Shown piece after piece: positions 8,481 through 16,296 of a DNA stretch of 64,000 nucleotides. The notes beneath the pieces were generated by a model. It was not told the DNA's origin, did not search any database, and saw only the letters and a program-made list of their open reading frames with translations. Source of the stretch: Streptomyces qinglanensis (lineage in GTDB: Bacteria > Actinomycetota > Actinomycetes > Streptomycetales > Streptomycetaceae); assembly GCF_900111245.1 (NCBI RefSeq), contig NZ_FOGO01000012.1, positions 62,001-126,000 of the forward strand, in the 5' to 3' direction. Numbering within the stretch: position 1 is the stretch's first letter; each line of letters opens with the position of its first letter. Made by a program: the position numbers and the translations under genes.

Positions 8481-9680
8481 CTACCGGTTCCCGCGCGCCC
8501 GGCGCACTCCGCGCTGCCAGACGTCGGAGACGAGGGGGACTCCCGGCCGGTAGGAGAGGTGGACGTGCGAGGGTGCGTCGAGCAGGGCGAGGTCGGCGCG
8601 GGCCCCGGGGGACAGCCGTCCGACGTCGGTGCGGCGCAGGGCGCGGGCACCGCCGGCCGTCGCCGCCCAGAGCGCTTCGTCGGGCGTCATGTTCATCTCC
8701 CGCACCGCCACCGCGATGCAGAACGGCATCGAGGAGGTGTACGAGGAGCCGGGGTTGCAGTCGGTGGACAGCGCGACGGTGACGCCCGCGTCCAGCAGCC
8801 GGCGGGCGTCCGGGTAGACGGCACGGGTGGAGAACTCGCACCCCGGCAGCAGCGTGGCGACCGTGCTGCCCTGGGCCAGCGCGTCGATGTCCGCGCTGTT
8901 CAGGTGGGTGCAGTGGTCGGCGGAGGCGGCCTCCAGCTCGACGGCGAGCCGCACCCCGGGGCCGTGCGTCAACTGGTTGGCGTGCACCCGGGGCACCAGT
9001 CCCTTGGCCCGGCCCGCGGTGAGGATGGCGCGCGACTGGTCCTCGTCGAAGGCGCCCTCCTCGCAGAAGACGTCCACCCAGCGCGCGTGGGGGGCGCATG
9101 CGTCGAGCATCTCCCCGGCCACGAGCGCGGTGTAGCCGTCGGGGTCGGCGGCGTACTCCGGCGGCACGATGTGGGCGCCGAGGTAGGTGACTTCCGCTAC
9201 CCCGGCCTCGGCCGCCACCCGCAGCGCACGGGCTTCGTGCTCGGCCGTCAGCCCGTATCCGGACTTCGTCTCGACGGTCGTCGTGCCCTGGGCGGCCATC
9301 TCCGCCAGATGCGCCTTCAGGGTGGCCGCCAGCTCCGCGTCGGATGCCTCCCGGGTCGCCTGCACGGTGGTGCGGATGCCGCCGGCGGTGTAGGGGCGGC
9401 CCGACATCCGGGCGTTGAACTCCTGGGTGCGGTCGCCCGCGTAGAGCAGGTGGGAGTGGCTGTCGACGAACCCGGGGACGGCGGCCCGGCCGCCCGCGTC
9501 CACGGTCTCGTCGGCGGCGGGGGCCTCGCCGGTGGGACCCACCCAGGCGATGTGGCCGTCCTCGACGACCAGGGCCGCGTTCTCGATCAGCCCGAGCGGG
9601 CTTCCGTCGCCCTGTGCGGGGTCGTTGGTGACGAGGGTGGCGAGGTTGGTGAGGGAGAAGGTGGCAGGCGCTTGGCTCAT
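8481..9680 (-). CDS. hutI: imidazolonepropionase
   Basis: Third step of histidine degradation: hydrolyses 4-imidazolone-5-propionate to N-formimidoyl-L-glutamate in the cytoplasm. 399 residues, the usual length. The amidohydrolase metal motif HSHLLYAGDR follows the beta-strand AVPGFVD near residue 73; further family landmarks are the HIVPPEY segment, HANQLTHG, and HCTHLN, and the late metal-binding STDCNPG. It is the last gene of the hut operon, about 100 bp after hutF. The upstream gap contains a tandem duplication. Confidence 0.96.
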   Translation of the reverse strand: MSQAPATFSLTNLATLVTNDPAQGDGSPLGLIENAALVVEDGHIAWVGPTGEAPAADETVDAGGRAAVPGFVDSHSHLLYAGDRTQEFNARMSGRPYTAGGIRTTVQATREASDAELAATLKAHLAEMAAQGTTTVETKSGYGLTAEHEARALRVAAEAGVAEVTYLGAHIVPPEYAADPDGYTALVAGEMLDACAPHARWVDVFCEEGAFDEDQSRAILTAGRAKGLVPRVHANQLTHGPGVRLAVELEAASADHCTHLNSADIDALAQGSTVATLLPGCEFSTRAVYPDARRLLDAGVTVALSTDCNPGSSYTSSMPFCIAVAVREMNMTPDEALWAATAGGARALRRTDVGRLSPGARADLALLDAPSHVHLSYRPGVPLVSDVWQRGVRRARGNR

Positions 9681-9754
9681 GAGGGTCGGTCCTTGGTCGC
9701 GGGAGGCACGGGGGCGGGTCGGGCCGCGGTGCGCGGCTGTCGCGGGCGGTGCCC

Positions 9755-9794
9755 GGCTGTCACGGGCGGAGGGCGGCTGTCACGGGCGGAGGGC
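9755..9794. repeat. 20-bp tandem duplication across the hutF stop codon
   Basis: Two perfect copies of a 20-bp unit, 9755-9774 and 9775-9794. The right-hand copy contains the hutF termination codon (9780-9782) and last codons; the left-hand copy repeats them beyond the stop. Confidence 0.9.
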
Positions 9795-11420
9795 GGCGAC
9801 GGCCCGGGCGAGGGCTTCGGGGACGGAGTCGAGGAGGGTGTGCGCACCGTCCCGCACCACCTGCCGGCCGCCGACCACCGTGTGGCGCACGTCGGCGGAG
9901 GTGGCGGCGAACACGGTCGTCTCGGCGGCCAGTCGTGCCACCGGCCCGGCCGTGCGCACCGAGTCGAGCGCGACGGTGGTGAAGTCGGCCGGCGCCCCGG
10001 TCTCCAGGCGGCCCGCCTCCGGCCGGCCGAGGGCGGTGTGCCCGCCCGCGGTGGCGGCCCGCAGCAGTTGGCCGGCCGTCCAGTGGCCGCGGGTGCGGCT
10101 GGCGAGCCGCTCGTCGAGCTCCAGCGCGCGGGCCTCCTCGAACAGGTCGATCACGGCGTGGCTGTCGCTGCCCAGCGACAGCGAGGATCCGGCGCGTTCG
10201 AGGGCAGGTGCCGGTCCGATGCCGTCGGCGAGGTCGCGTTCGGTGGTCGGGCACATGCACACACCGGTGCGGGAGCCGCCGAGCAGGCGGATGTCCTCCG
10301 GCGTCAGATGGGTGGCGTGCACGGCGGTGGTCCGCGCGCCCAGCACCCCGTGCTCGTCGAGCAGCGCGGCCGGAGTACGGCCATGGGCGCCGCGGCACGC
10401 CTCGTTCTCCGCGACCTGCTCGGACAGGTGGACGTGCAGCGGCGCGTCCCGCTGCCGGGCCCACTCGGCGACGGTGTGCAGCTCCCGTGCGGGCACGGCC
10501 CGCACGGAGTGCACCGCGGCACCGACGCGCGCGTGGTCGCCCTGCGGGGTGAAGGCGGCGGCGCGTTCGGCCCACGCCTCCGCGCTGCCGTCGCTGAAGC
10601 GCTGCTGCTGCCGGGTGGGCGGTTCGCCGCGGCCGTCCTTGCCGATTCCGGCGGCGAGGTAGGCGGTGTCCAGCAGGGTGATGCGGATGCCCGCGTCGGC
10701 CGCGGCCGCGACCAGCGCGTGGCTCATGGCGTTGGGGTCGTCGTAGCGTGCGCCGCCCGGCGCGTGGTGCAGGTAGTGGAACTCGCCCACGCAGGTGATC
10801 CCGGCCAGCGCCATCTCGGCGTACACGGCGCGGGCCAGCGTGTAGTAGCTGTCCGGGGTGAGCAGCGCCGCCGTCCGGTACATGGTGTCGCGCCACGTCC
10901 AGAAGGTGCCCGAGCCGACCTGCACGGTGCCGCGCAGCGCGCGGTGGAACGCGTGCGAGTGGGCGTTCGCCAGTCCGGGCAGGGTCAGTCCGCGCAGCAC
11001 GACGGCTCCGGGCGGTGGCGCGGGGACGCCGGTGCGGACGGCCCCGAACCGGCCCTGCGCGGTCGCCTCCAGGACGACGTGCGGCTCGACGGTGCCGTTG
11101 AGCCAGGCGTTCTCGCACCAGTAGACCTTCGCCGCGGGTGCGCCGCCGGGGTCGGGGCCGGTCGCCCCGGGGTGCGGCCCGGCCGCCGCGGCAGGCGTCG
11201 CCGCGGTCCTGCGCGACGCTGTCGCCCCGGCCTCGGTCTTCTCCGCGGCAGCGGGTCCCGCTCCGGCCGGTCCCGCCTCGGGCCGTTCGGGGCCGGTCGG
11301 TCCCGCCTCGGGCCGCCCCGCTCCAGTCGGCACCCCTCCGGTCGGCACCCCTCCGGTCGGCACCCCTCCGGTCGGTGCCGTTCGCGTCCCGGCCGGTGCC
11401 GTTCGCATCCCGGTCGTCAC
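9780..11420 (-). CDS. hutF: formimidoylglutamate deiminase
   Basis: Amidohydrolase that deiminates N-formimidoyl-L-glutamate to N-formyl-L-glutamate and ammonia, the route used where HutG formiminohydrolase is absent. Landmarks: metal motif NAHSHAFHRALRG, then GEFHYLHH, HLSEQ, HATHLT and LGSDSHA. Typical HutF proteins are near 450 residues; this frame gives 546 because the GTG at 11420 adds roughly 95 low-complexity residues (Thr-Gly-Gly-Val-Pro repeats) before the conserved VYWCENAWL. The GTG overlaps the upstream stop as GTGA, which supports it, but a later start is possible. It lies between the M20 amidohydrolase and hutI in the same operon. Confidence 0.92.
   Translation of the reverse strand: MTTGMRTAPAGTRTAPTGGVPTGGVPTGGVPTGAGRPEAGPTGPERPEAGPAGAGPAAAEKTEAGATASRRTAATPAAAAGPHPGATGPDPGGAPAAKVYWCENAWLNGTVEPHVVLEATAQGRFGAVRTGVPAPPPGAVVLRGLTLPGLANAHSHAFHRALRGTVQVGSGTFWTWRDTMYRTAALLTPDSYYTLARAVYAEMALAGITCVGEFHYLHHAPGGARYDDPNAMSHALVAAAADAGIRITLLDTAYLAAGIGKDGRGEPPTRQQQRFSDGSAEAWAERAAAFTPQGDHARVGAAVHSVRAVPARELHTVAEWARQRDAPLHVHLSEQVAENEACRGAHGRTPAALLDEHGVLGARTTAVHATHLTPEDIRLLGGSRTGVCMCPTTERDLADGIGPAPALERAGSSLSLGSDSHAVIDLFEEARALELDERLASRTRGHWTAGQLLRAATAGGHTALGRPEAGRLETGAPADFTTVALDSVRTAGPVARLAAETTVFAATSADVRHTVVGGRQVVRDGAHTLLDSVPEALARAVAALRP
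11326..11370. repeat. 15-bp tandem repeat, 3 units
   Basis: Three identical units GTCGGCACCCCTCCG at 11326-11340, 11341-11355 and 11356-11370, encoding GGVPT repeats in the presumed N-terminal extension of HutF. Confidence 0.9.
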
Positions 11421-12742
11421 ATCAGACCTTCCAGTACGTCGGCCAGCGCGGTCACGCCCGCCGCGCAGTCGTCCTCCTCCGCGAACTCGGCGGGCGAGTG
11501 CGAGACACCGGTCGGGTTGCGGACATACAGCATGGCCGTGGGCACCGAAGCGGACAAAATACCCGCGTCGTGTCCGGCGCCGGTGGGCAGCACCGGCACC
11601 TCGCCGCCGAGCAGGGCCCGGACCCGGTCGCGCAGCGCGTGGTCGAACTCGACCAGCGGCGTCGCGGACTCCCCCGTGACCTCGACGTGCACGCCGTCCC
11701 GCCCGCCCCGCTCCCCGGCGGCGCGTTCGATCTCGGCGACGACGCTCTCCAGCGTGCCCGCGTCCGGGGCCCGCGCGTCGAGCCAGCCGCTGACCTGGGA
11801 CGGGATGGCGTTCACCCCGTTGGGCTGCACGGCCACCCGTCCGAAGGTGGCCAGCGCGCCCGCCAGCCGCGCCTTCTTGCGGGCGGCCAGGACGGTGTTG
11901 GCGTAGGTGAGCATCGGGTCGCGGCGGTCCTCCAGCCGGGTGGTGCCCGCGTGGTTGGCCTCGCCCCGGAAGTCGAACCGCCAGCGGCCGTGCGGCCAGA
12001 TCGCCGACGCGACGGCCACCGGGTGCGCGGTTTCGGCCAGCGCCCGGCCCTGCTCGATGTGCAGTTCGACGAACGCGCCGATCCGCGCGAGGCGCTCGGG
12101 GTCGGGGCCGAGCGTCCCGGGGTCCTGCCCGGCCGCCTCCATGGCCTGTGCGAGCGTCACCCCGTCGGCGTCCCGCAGTGCGTGGGCGTCCTGCCGGGAC
12201 AGCGCGCCGCTCGCCAGGCGGGAGCCCACGCAGGCCAGTCCGAAGCGGGCCCCTTCCTCGTCGGCGAAGTTGACGATGGCCAGCGGGCGGGTGAAGACGG
12301 TGCCCCGGGCACGGAGCTCGTCGTGCGCGGCGAGGGCCGACAGGACACCCAGCGGGCCGTCGAAGGCGCCGCCGTCGGGGACGGAGTCCAGGTGCGAGCC
12401 GGTCACCACCGCGTCGCCGGCGGAGCCTTCGGCGGCGGGCCCCGCGGCGGCCCCCTCGGTGTCAGACCCGGCCCAGGCCCACTGGTTGCCGTTCCGGTCG
12501 ACCTCGTAGGCCAGCCCCCGGACCGCCGCCTGCTCCCGGAACCACTCCCGGCACTCCAGGTCGGGCCCCGTCCATGCGAAGCGGCGGTACCCGCCGCCCG
12601 CGGACCGCCCCAGCGGCAGCAGCTCCCGCCACATCTGCTGGAACGAGGGCGGCGGGCCGCCGTCCCCCGCCGGGTGCGGCGCCGGACCCGGCGCGGCCCC
12701 GACGGCTCCCGCGGCCCCGGCAGCCCCCTCGTCGGCTCCCAT
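11417..12742 (-). CDS. M20-family Zn amidohydrolase (allantoate amidohydrolase/N-carbamoyl amino acid hydrolase type)
   Basis: 441 residues. Metal-binding features of the family are visible: GSHLDSVPDGGAFDG, FADEEGARFG, ELHIEQG, the dimerisation-domain GEANHAGTT, and the late TGAGHDAG and GVSHSPAEF. The family hydrolyses N-carbamoyl or ureido amides of amino acids. In this operon the missing activity after HutF is hydrolysis of N-formylglutamate to glutamate and formate, so this enzyme may do that job; that is inference from position only. The ATG at 12742 overlaps the hutU stop by one base (TGATG) and its own stop overlaps the hutF start. About 30 Ala/Gly/Pro-rich residues precede the conserved domain. 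Confidence 0.88.
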   Translation of the reverse strand: MGADEGAAGAAGAVGAAPGPAPHPAGDGGPPPSFQQMWRELLPLGRSAGGGYRRFAWTGPDLECREWFREQAAVRGLAYEVDRNGNQWAWAGSDTEGAAAGPAAEGSAGDAVVTGSHLDSVPDGGAFDGPLGVLSALAAHDELRARGTVFTRPLAIVNFADEEGARFGLACVGSRLASGALSRQDAHALRDADGVTLAQAMEAAGQDPGTLGPDPERLARIGAFVELHIEQGRALAETAHPVAVASAIWPHGRWRFDFRGEANHAGTTRLEDRRDPMLTYANTVLAARKKARLAGALATFGRVAVQPNGVNAIPSQVSGWLDARAPDAGTLESVVAEIERAAGERGGRDGVHVEVTGESATPLVEFDHALRDRVRALLGGEVPVLPTGAGHDAGILSASVPTAMLYVRNPTGVSHSPAEFAEEDDCAAGVTALADVLEGLM

Positions 12743-14412
12743 CAGGCGTCTCCCTCGCGCATCGGGATGCGCACGCCGCGGTCCGCGGCGACGGCCTCCG
12801 CCTCCGGGTACCCGGCGTCGACGTGCCGGATCACTCCCGTGCCGGGGTCGTTGGTCAGCACCCGGCGCAGCTTCTCGCCCGCGAGCGCTGTGCCGTCGGC
12901 GACGGTGACCTGGCCGGCGTGCAGCGAGCGGCCCATGCCGACCCCGCCCCCGTGGTGCAGGGAGACCCAGGTGGCGCCGGAGGCGACGTTGAGCATGGCG
13001 TTGAGCATGGGCCAGTCGGCGATGGCGTCGGAGCCGTCGCGCATGGCCTCGGTCTCGCGGTACGGCGAGGCCACCGAGCCGCAGTCCAGGTGGTCGCGGC
13101 CGAGTACGAGCGGCGCCGCCAGTTCCCCGGCGGCGACCATGTCGTTGAAGCGCTCGCCGGCCGCGGCCCGCTCGCCGTAGCCGAGCCAGCAGATCCGCGC
13201 CGGGAGCCCCTGGTAGTGCACGCGTTCACCGGCCAGCTTCAGCCAGCGGGCGAGCGAGGCGTTCTCCGGGAAGAGGTCCAGCAGCGCCCGGTCGGTGGCG
13301 GCGATGTCGGCGGGGTCGCCGGAGAGGGCGGCCCAGCGGAAGGGGCCCTTGCCCTCGCAGAAGAGGGGCCGGATGTAGGCGGGGACGAAGCCGGGGAAGT
13401 CGAACGCGCGCGCGTACCCGGCGAGCTGGGCCTCGCCGCGCAGCGAGTTGCCGTAGTCGAAGACCTCGGCGCCCGCGTCCTGGAACCCGACCATCGCCGC
13501 CACGTGCGCGGCCATCGACTCGCGTGCCCGGAGGGTGAAGTCGGCGGGCTTCTCGGCGGCGTAGGCGGCCATGTCGGCGAAGTCGACACCGGCGGGCAGA
13601 TAGGCGAGCGGGTCGTGCGCGGAGGTCTGGTCGGTGACGATGTCGATCGGCGCGCCGTCGGCCAGCATCCGGGGCAGCACCTCGGCGGCGTTGCCGAGCA
13701 GGCCGATGGAGAGCGGGCGGCGCGCGTCCCGGGCCTCCACGGCGAGCCGCAGCGCGTCCGCGGCGTTCTCGGCCCGGACGTCGAGGTAGCCGTGTTCGAT
13801 GCGGCGGGCGATCCGCGAGGGGTCGCACTCGACCACCACCGCGACGCCGTCGTTCATGGTGACGGCGAGCGGCTGGGCACCGCCCATCCCGCCGAGCCCG
13901 GCGGTCAGGGTGATCGTTCCGGCGAGCGTGCCGCCGAACTTCTTCGCCGCGACCGCCGCGAACGTCTCGTAGGTGCCCTGGAGGATGCCCTGGGTGCCGA
14001 TGTAGATCCACGAACCGGCGGTCATCTGGCCGTACATGGTCAGACCGAGCTGCTCCAGCCGCCGGAACTCCTCCCAGTTGGCCCAGTCGCCCACCAGGTT
14101 GGAGTTGGCGATCAGCACCCGCGGGGCCCACTCGTGGGTGGTCATCACGCCGACGGGGCGCCCGGACTGGACGAGCATCGTCTCGTCGCCGCGGAGGGTG
14201 CGCAGGGTGCGGAGCATCGCGTCGAAGGATGTCCAGTCGCGGGCGGCCTTGCCGGTGCCGCCGTAGACGACGAGTTCGTCGGGGTGCTCGGCGACCTCGG
14301 GGTCGAGGTTGTTCTGCAGCATCCGCAGCGCGGCCTCCTGCTGCCATCCGAGCGCGCTCAGCTCGCTGCCGCGCGGTGCCCTGACCGGGCGCGGTCCTGC
14401 GGTGCTGGTCAT
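12742..14412 (-). CDS. hutU: urocanate hydratase
   Basis: Second step of histidine degradation: urocanate plus water to 4-imidazolone-5-propionate, with tightly bound NAD. 556 residues, the expected size. Conserved stretches include the N-terminal NNLDPEVAEHPDELVVYGG, the glycine-rich TLTAGLGGMGGAQP, TDQTSAHDPL, YGNSLRG and RDHLDCGSVASP. The ATG at 14412 is chosen because AGGAGG sits ten bases upstream; an upstream in-frame start at 14544 would lie within the promoter. First gene of the hut operon, transcribed from the promoter at 14505-14544. No histidine ammonia-lyase (hutH) is in the window. Confidence 0.97.
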   Translation of the reverse strand: MTSTAGPRPVRAPRGSELSALGWQQEAALRMLQNNLDPEVAEHPDELVVYGGTGKAARDWTSFDAMLRTLRTLRGDETMLVQSGRPVGVMTTHEWAPRVLIANSNLVGDWANWEEFRRLEQLGLTMYGQMTAGSWIYIGTQGILQGTYETFAAVAAKKFGGTLAGTITLTAGLGGMGGAQPLAVTMNDGVAVVVECDPSRIARRIEHGYLDVRAENAADALRLAVEARDARRPLSIGLLGNAAEVLPRMLADGAPIDIVTDQTSAHDPLAYLPAGVDFADMAAYAAEKPADFTLRARESMAAHVAAMVGFQDAGAEVFDYGNSLRGEAQLAGYARAFDFPGFVPAYIRPLFCEGKGPFRWAALSGDPADIAATDRALLDLFPENASLARWLKLAGERVHYQGLPARICWLGYGERAAAGERFNDMVAAGELAAPLVLGRDHLDCGSVASPYRETEAMRDGSDAIADWPMLNAMLNVASGATWVSLHHGGGVGMGRSLHAGQVTVADGTALAGEKLRRVLTNDPGTGVIRHVDAGYPEAEAVAADRGVRIPMREGDA

Positions 14413-14762
14413 GTGGCCCTGCCTCCTCGACTCGCGGCGTACGCGCGCGCCGGGCGTGCCGCGCACTCCGGGGGCGGTACGCGCACTCAGTGGTCGCGTA
14501 TCGAATCTATTCACCAACGATACGCATTGAATAGATCTAGTCAACGGGTCCGCCCGGCCCCTCGGGCCCTCGGGGGCCCGCCCCGCGTCCTCGGCCGCCC
14601 GCGCACCGCGGCGGGCCGGCGGACCGGGCGGACTGCGGCGGACCAGCGGACTGCGGCGGCCAGGGGACGGGACGGGCTCGCCCGGTGGCGTCAGCGGCCG
14701 TGGCGGCCCGGCGCGGCCTACGGTCGTCCAGTAGCCCTCCCCCGCAGCCCCCGGAGAACGAC
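14413..14762. other. divergent region between hutU and the DJ-1 gene
   Basis: About 350 bases without a gene. The left half holds the AT-rich hut promoter and operator. The right half (14550-14755) is very GC-rich and holds the leader of the plus-strand DJ-1 gene, with GGAG before its ATG; I see no clear promoter hexamers there. Confidence 0.5.
14505..14544 (-). promoter_or_regulatory. hut promoter with embedded inverted-repeat operator
   Basis: On the minus strand TTGACT (14544-14539), a 16-base spacer and TATCGT (14522-14517) form a good vegetative promoter about 100 bases before hutU. A perfect 9-bp inverted repeat, ATCTATTCA (14505-14513) and TGAATAGAT (14528-14536), places one arm between -35 and -10 and the other at about the transcription start. 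A bound repressor would block polymerase, so histidine- or urocanate-responsive repression is likely. The AT-rich block stands out sharply from its surroundings. Confidence 0.72.
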
Positions 14763-15476
14763 ATGACGCAGATCCTTTTCGTGCTGACCGGCGCCCGGCA
14801 CTGGACGCTCGCCGACGGCACCCAGCACCCCACCGGCTTCTGGGCCGACGAGGCCGTCACCCCCTACGAGGCGTTCACCGCGGTGGGCCACGAGGTCGTC
14901 GTCGCCACCCCCGGCGGAGTCGTGCCCGCCGTCGACGAGGCCAGCCTGTCCGCCGACGCGAACGGCGGACAGGACAATGCCGACCGGGTCGCGGCCGGGC
15001 TGGAGTCCTTCACCGCGCTCGGCCACCCGCTGAGCATCGAGGACGTGCGGATCGACAGCGCAGGCGGCCCGGCCGGATTCGACGCCGTCTTCTACCCCGG
15101 CGGGCACGGCCCGATGGAGGACCTGGCGACCGACTCGGACTCCGGCACCCTGCTGGTGCGCACCCTGGCCTCCGGCAGGCCGCTCGGCGTGGTCTGCCAC
15201 GGCCCCGCCGCCCTGCTGGCCGCCCACACCCAGGAGGGCGCCAACGCCGTGCACGGCTACCGGCTCACCGGCTTCACCAACGCGGAGGAGCGCATGACGG
15301 GGCTGGCCGACAAGGCCAAGTGGCTGCTCCAGGACCGGCTGGTCGAGGCCGGGGCGCACTTCGACGCGGGCGAACCGTGGGCCCCGCACGTGGTGGTCGA
15401 CCACAACCTGGTGACCGGTCAGAACCCCGCGTCGGCCGGCCCGGTGGCCGCCGAACTCATCAAGATGCTCGGCTGA
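14763..15476 (+). CDS. DJ-1/PfpI (Hsp31-like) family protein
   Basis: 237 residues with the class I glutamine-amidotransferase-like fold. The nucleophile elbow is GVVCHGPAALL (Cys near residue 141); TGFWADEAVTPYEAF near the N-terminus carries the conserved Glu region of the Hsp31/glyoxalase III-like branch, and FYPGGHGPMEDL is the oxyanion strand. Members act as glyoxalase III-type enzymes, deglycase-like or chaperone-like stress proteins; which applies here is open. The ATG at 14763 follows CCCGGAGAACGAC, a good ribosome binding site, and homology begins there. Monocistronic and divergent from hutU. Confidence 0.9.
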   Translation: MTQILFVLTGARHWTLADGTQHPTGFWADEAVTPYEAFTAVGHEVVVATPGGVVPAVDEASLSADANGGQDNADRVAAGLESFTALGHPLSIEDVRIDSAGGPAGFDAVFYPGGHGPMEDLATDSDSGTLLVRTLASGRPLGVVCHGPAALLAAHTQEGANAVHGYRLTGFTNAEERMTGLADKAKWLLQDRLVEAGAHFDAGEPWAPHVVVDHNLVTGQNPASAGPVAAELIKMLG

Positions 15477-15642
15477 GCCCGCACCCGCGCACCCCGGGGC
15501 CTCCGACTCCGGGCGCCGAGCTCCGGGACCGGGCTCCGGGCGCCGAGCCCCGCCCTCCGGGCTCCGAGCCCCGGGTTCGGGTCGAGCGCGAGGCGCGGCC
15601 CCGCCGGACCGGCGGCGCGGTCGCACGGCTCGCCGCCGCGGG

Positions 15643-15920
15643 TCAGTGCACGTATCGCCGCACGGTCTCCGGGTGGAGGACGACGCGGATCTGGTCCGCT
15701 GCCAGGATCGCGGCGAGCTGGTCGGCGCGGACCGGGTCGTCGAGGCCCCAGTAGCGGGCGGCCAGACGGACGCACAGGTCGTGCGCTCCGTCTGGTTCCA
15801 CCGTGGTGCGGCCGGTGACCGACAGCCGGCGCTCCCGCTCCCCCACCGGCGCCGCGACGACGAGCGAGGCGCGGGGGTCGCGGCGCAGTCGGCGGACCTT
15901 GAGCGAGTCCGGGGCGGTGA
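15643..15920 (-). pseudogene. C-terminal remnant of a PPOX-class (pyridoxamine phosphate oxidase fold) protein
   Basis: Reading leftwards from about 15920 the minus strand encodes TAPDSLKVRRLRRDPRAS..., continuing to ...RRYVH and a stop at 15643. This is the second half of a flavin/F420-binding split-barrel protein: KVRRLRRDPR-SLVV is the usual beta-hairpin motif. The first half, including the start codon and cofactor strand, is missing; the frame is closed by TGA just upstream and the only in-frame start is a GTG at 15846 inside the domain. It meets a truncated AraC gene head to head, so both seem to have lost their 5' ends in one deletion. Confidence 0.72.
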
Positions 15921-15923
15921 GCC

Positions 15924-16244
15924 GAGCGGTTCGCCGACCTGGTCGGCGAACCGCCGCTGACCTACCTCACCCACTGGCGCATGGCCCTCGCCGCCGACCT
16001 CCTGGTCGAACAGGAGACCGCAACCGTGGCGGACATCGCCCGCACCGTCGGCTACGCCGACCCGTTCGGCTTCAGCGCGGCGTTCAAACGCACCCGGGGC
16101 GTCGACCCGAGCGGTTTCCGGCGCGCCGCGACCGCGACCTCCCCGGCGGATTCACGGACCGGACCGGACCGCACGGCCCCGCCCGGACCGGACCGCACAG
16201 CCACGGCCCCGGCCGGCCCGAACGTCTGGACACGGGGCGGGTGA
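15924..16244 (+). pseudogene. C-terminal remnant of an AraC-family regulator
   Basis: From about 15924 the plus strand reads ERFADLVGEPPLTYLTHWRM, then ALAADLLVEQETATVADIA and GYADPFGFSAAFKRTRGVDPSGFRR, the second half of an AraC double helix-turn-helix domain. The sensor domain and first HTH helix are absent and no start codon with a ribosome binding site precedes the homology; the ATG at 15981 is inside the domain. After the domain the frame runs into Pro/Thr/Gly-rich sequence. Its missing 5' end abuts the missing 5' end of the PPOX remnant, as expected if a divergent regulator-target pair was deleted in the middle. Confidence 0.75.
15927..15953. repeat. perfect 13-bp inverted repeat at the deletion scar
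   Basis: CGGTTCGCCGACC (15927-15939), one central T, and its exact complement GGTCGGCGAACCG (15941-15953). It is coding within the AraC remnant and lies at the point where PPOX and AraC homologies meet, so it may have promoted the deletion or may be chance in a GC-rich gene. Confidence 0.85.
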
Positions 16245-16296
16245 AGGTCTGAGGACCCGTCGGCCCGGCCCGCGGGCACCGGGGCGCGGGACGCCC

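Noticed and set aside
6213..11906. A plus-strand open frame of nearly 1,900 codons opposite the lipid and hut operons
   Set aside because: It is antisense to several clearly conserved genes, rich in Arg/Gly/Ala without domain structure, and has no start with a ribosome binding site. Such open antisense frames arise from the codon bias of very GC-rich genes.
12742..14544. A longer urocanate hydratase starting at 14544
   Set aside because: That start would lie inside the -35 box of the hut promoter; AGGAGG precedes the ATG at 14412.
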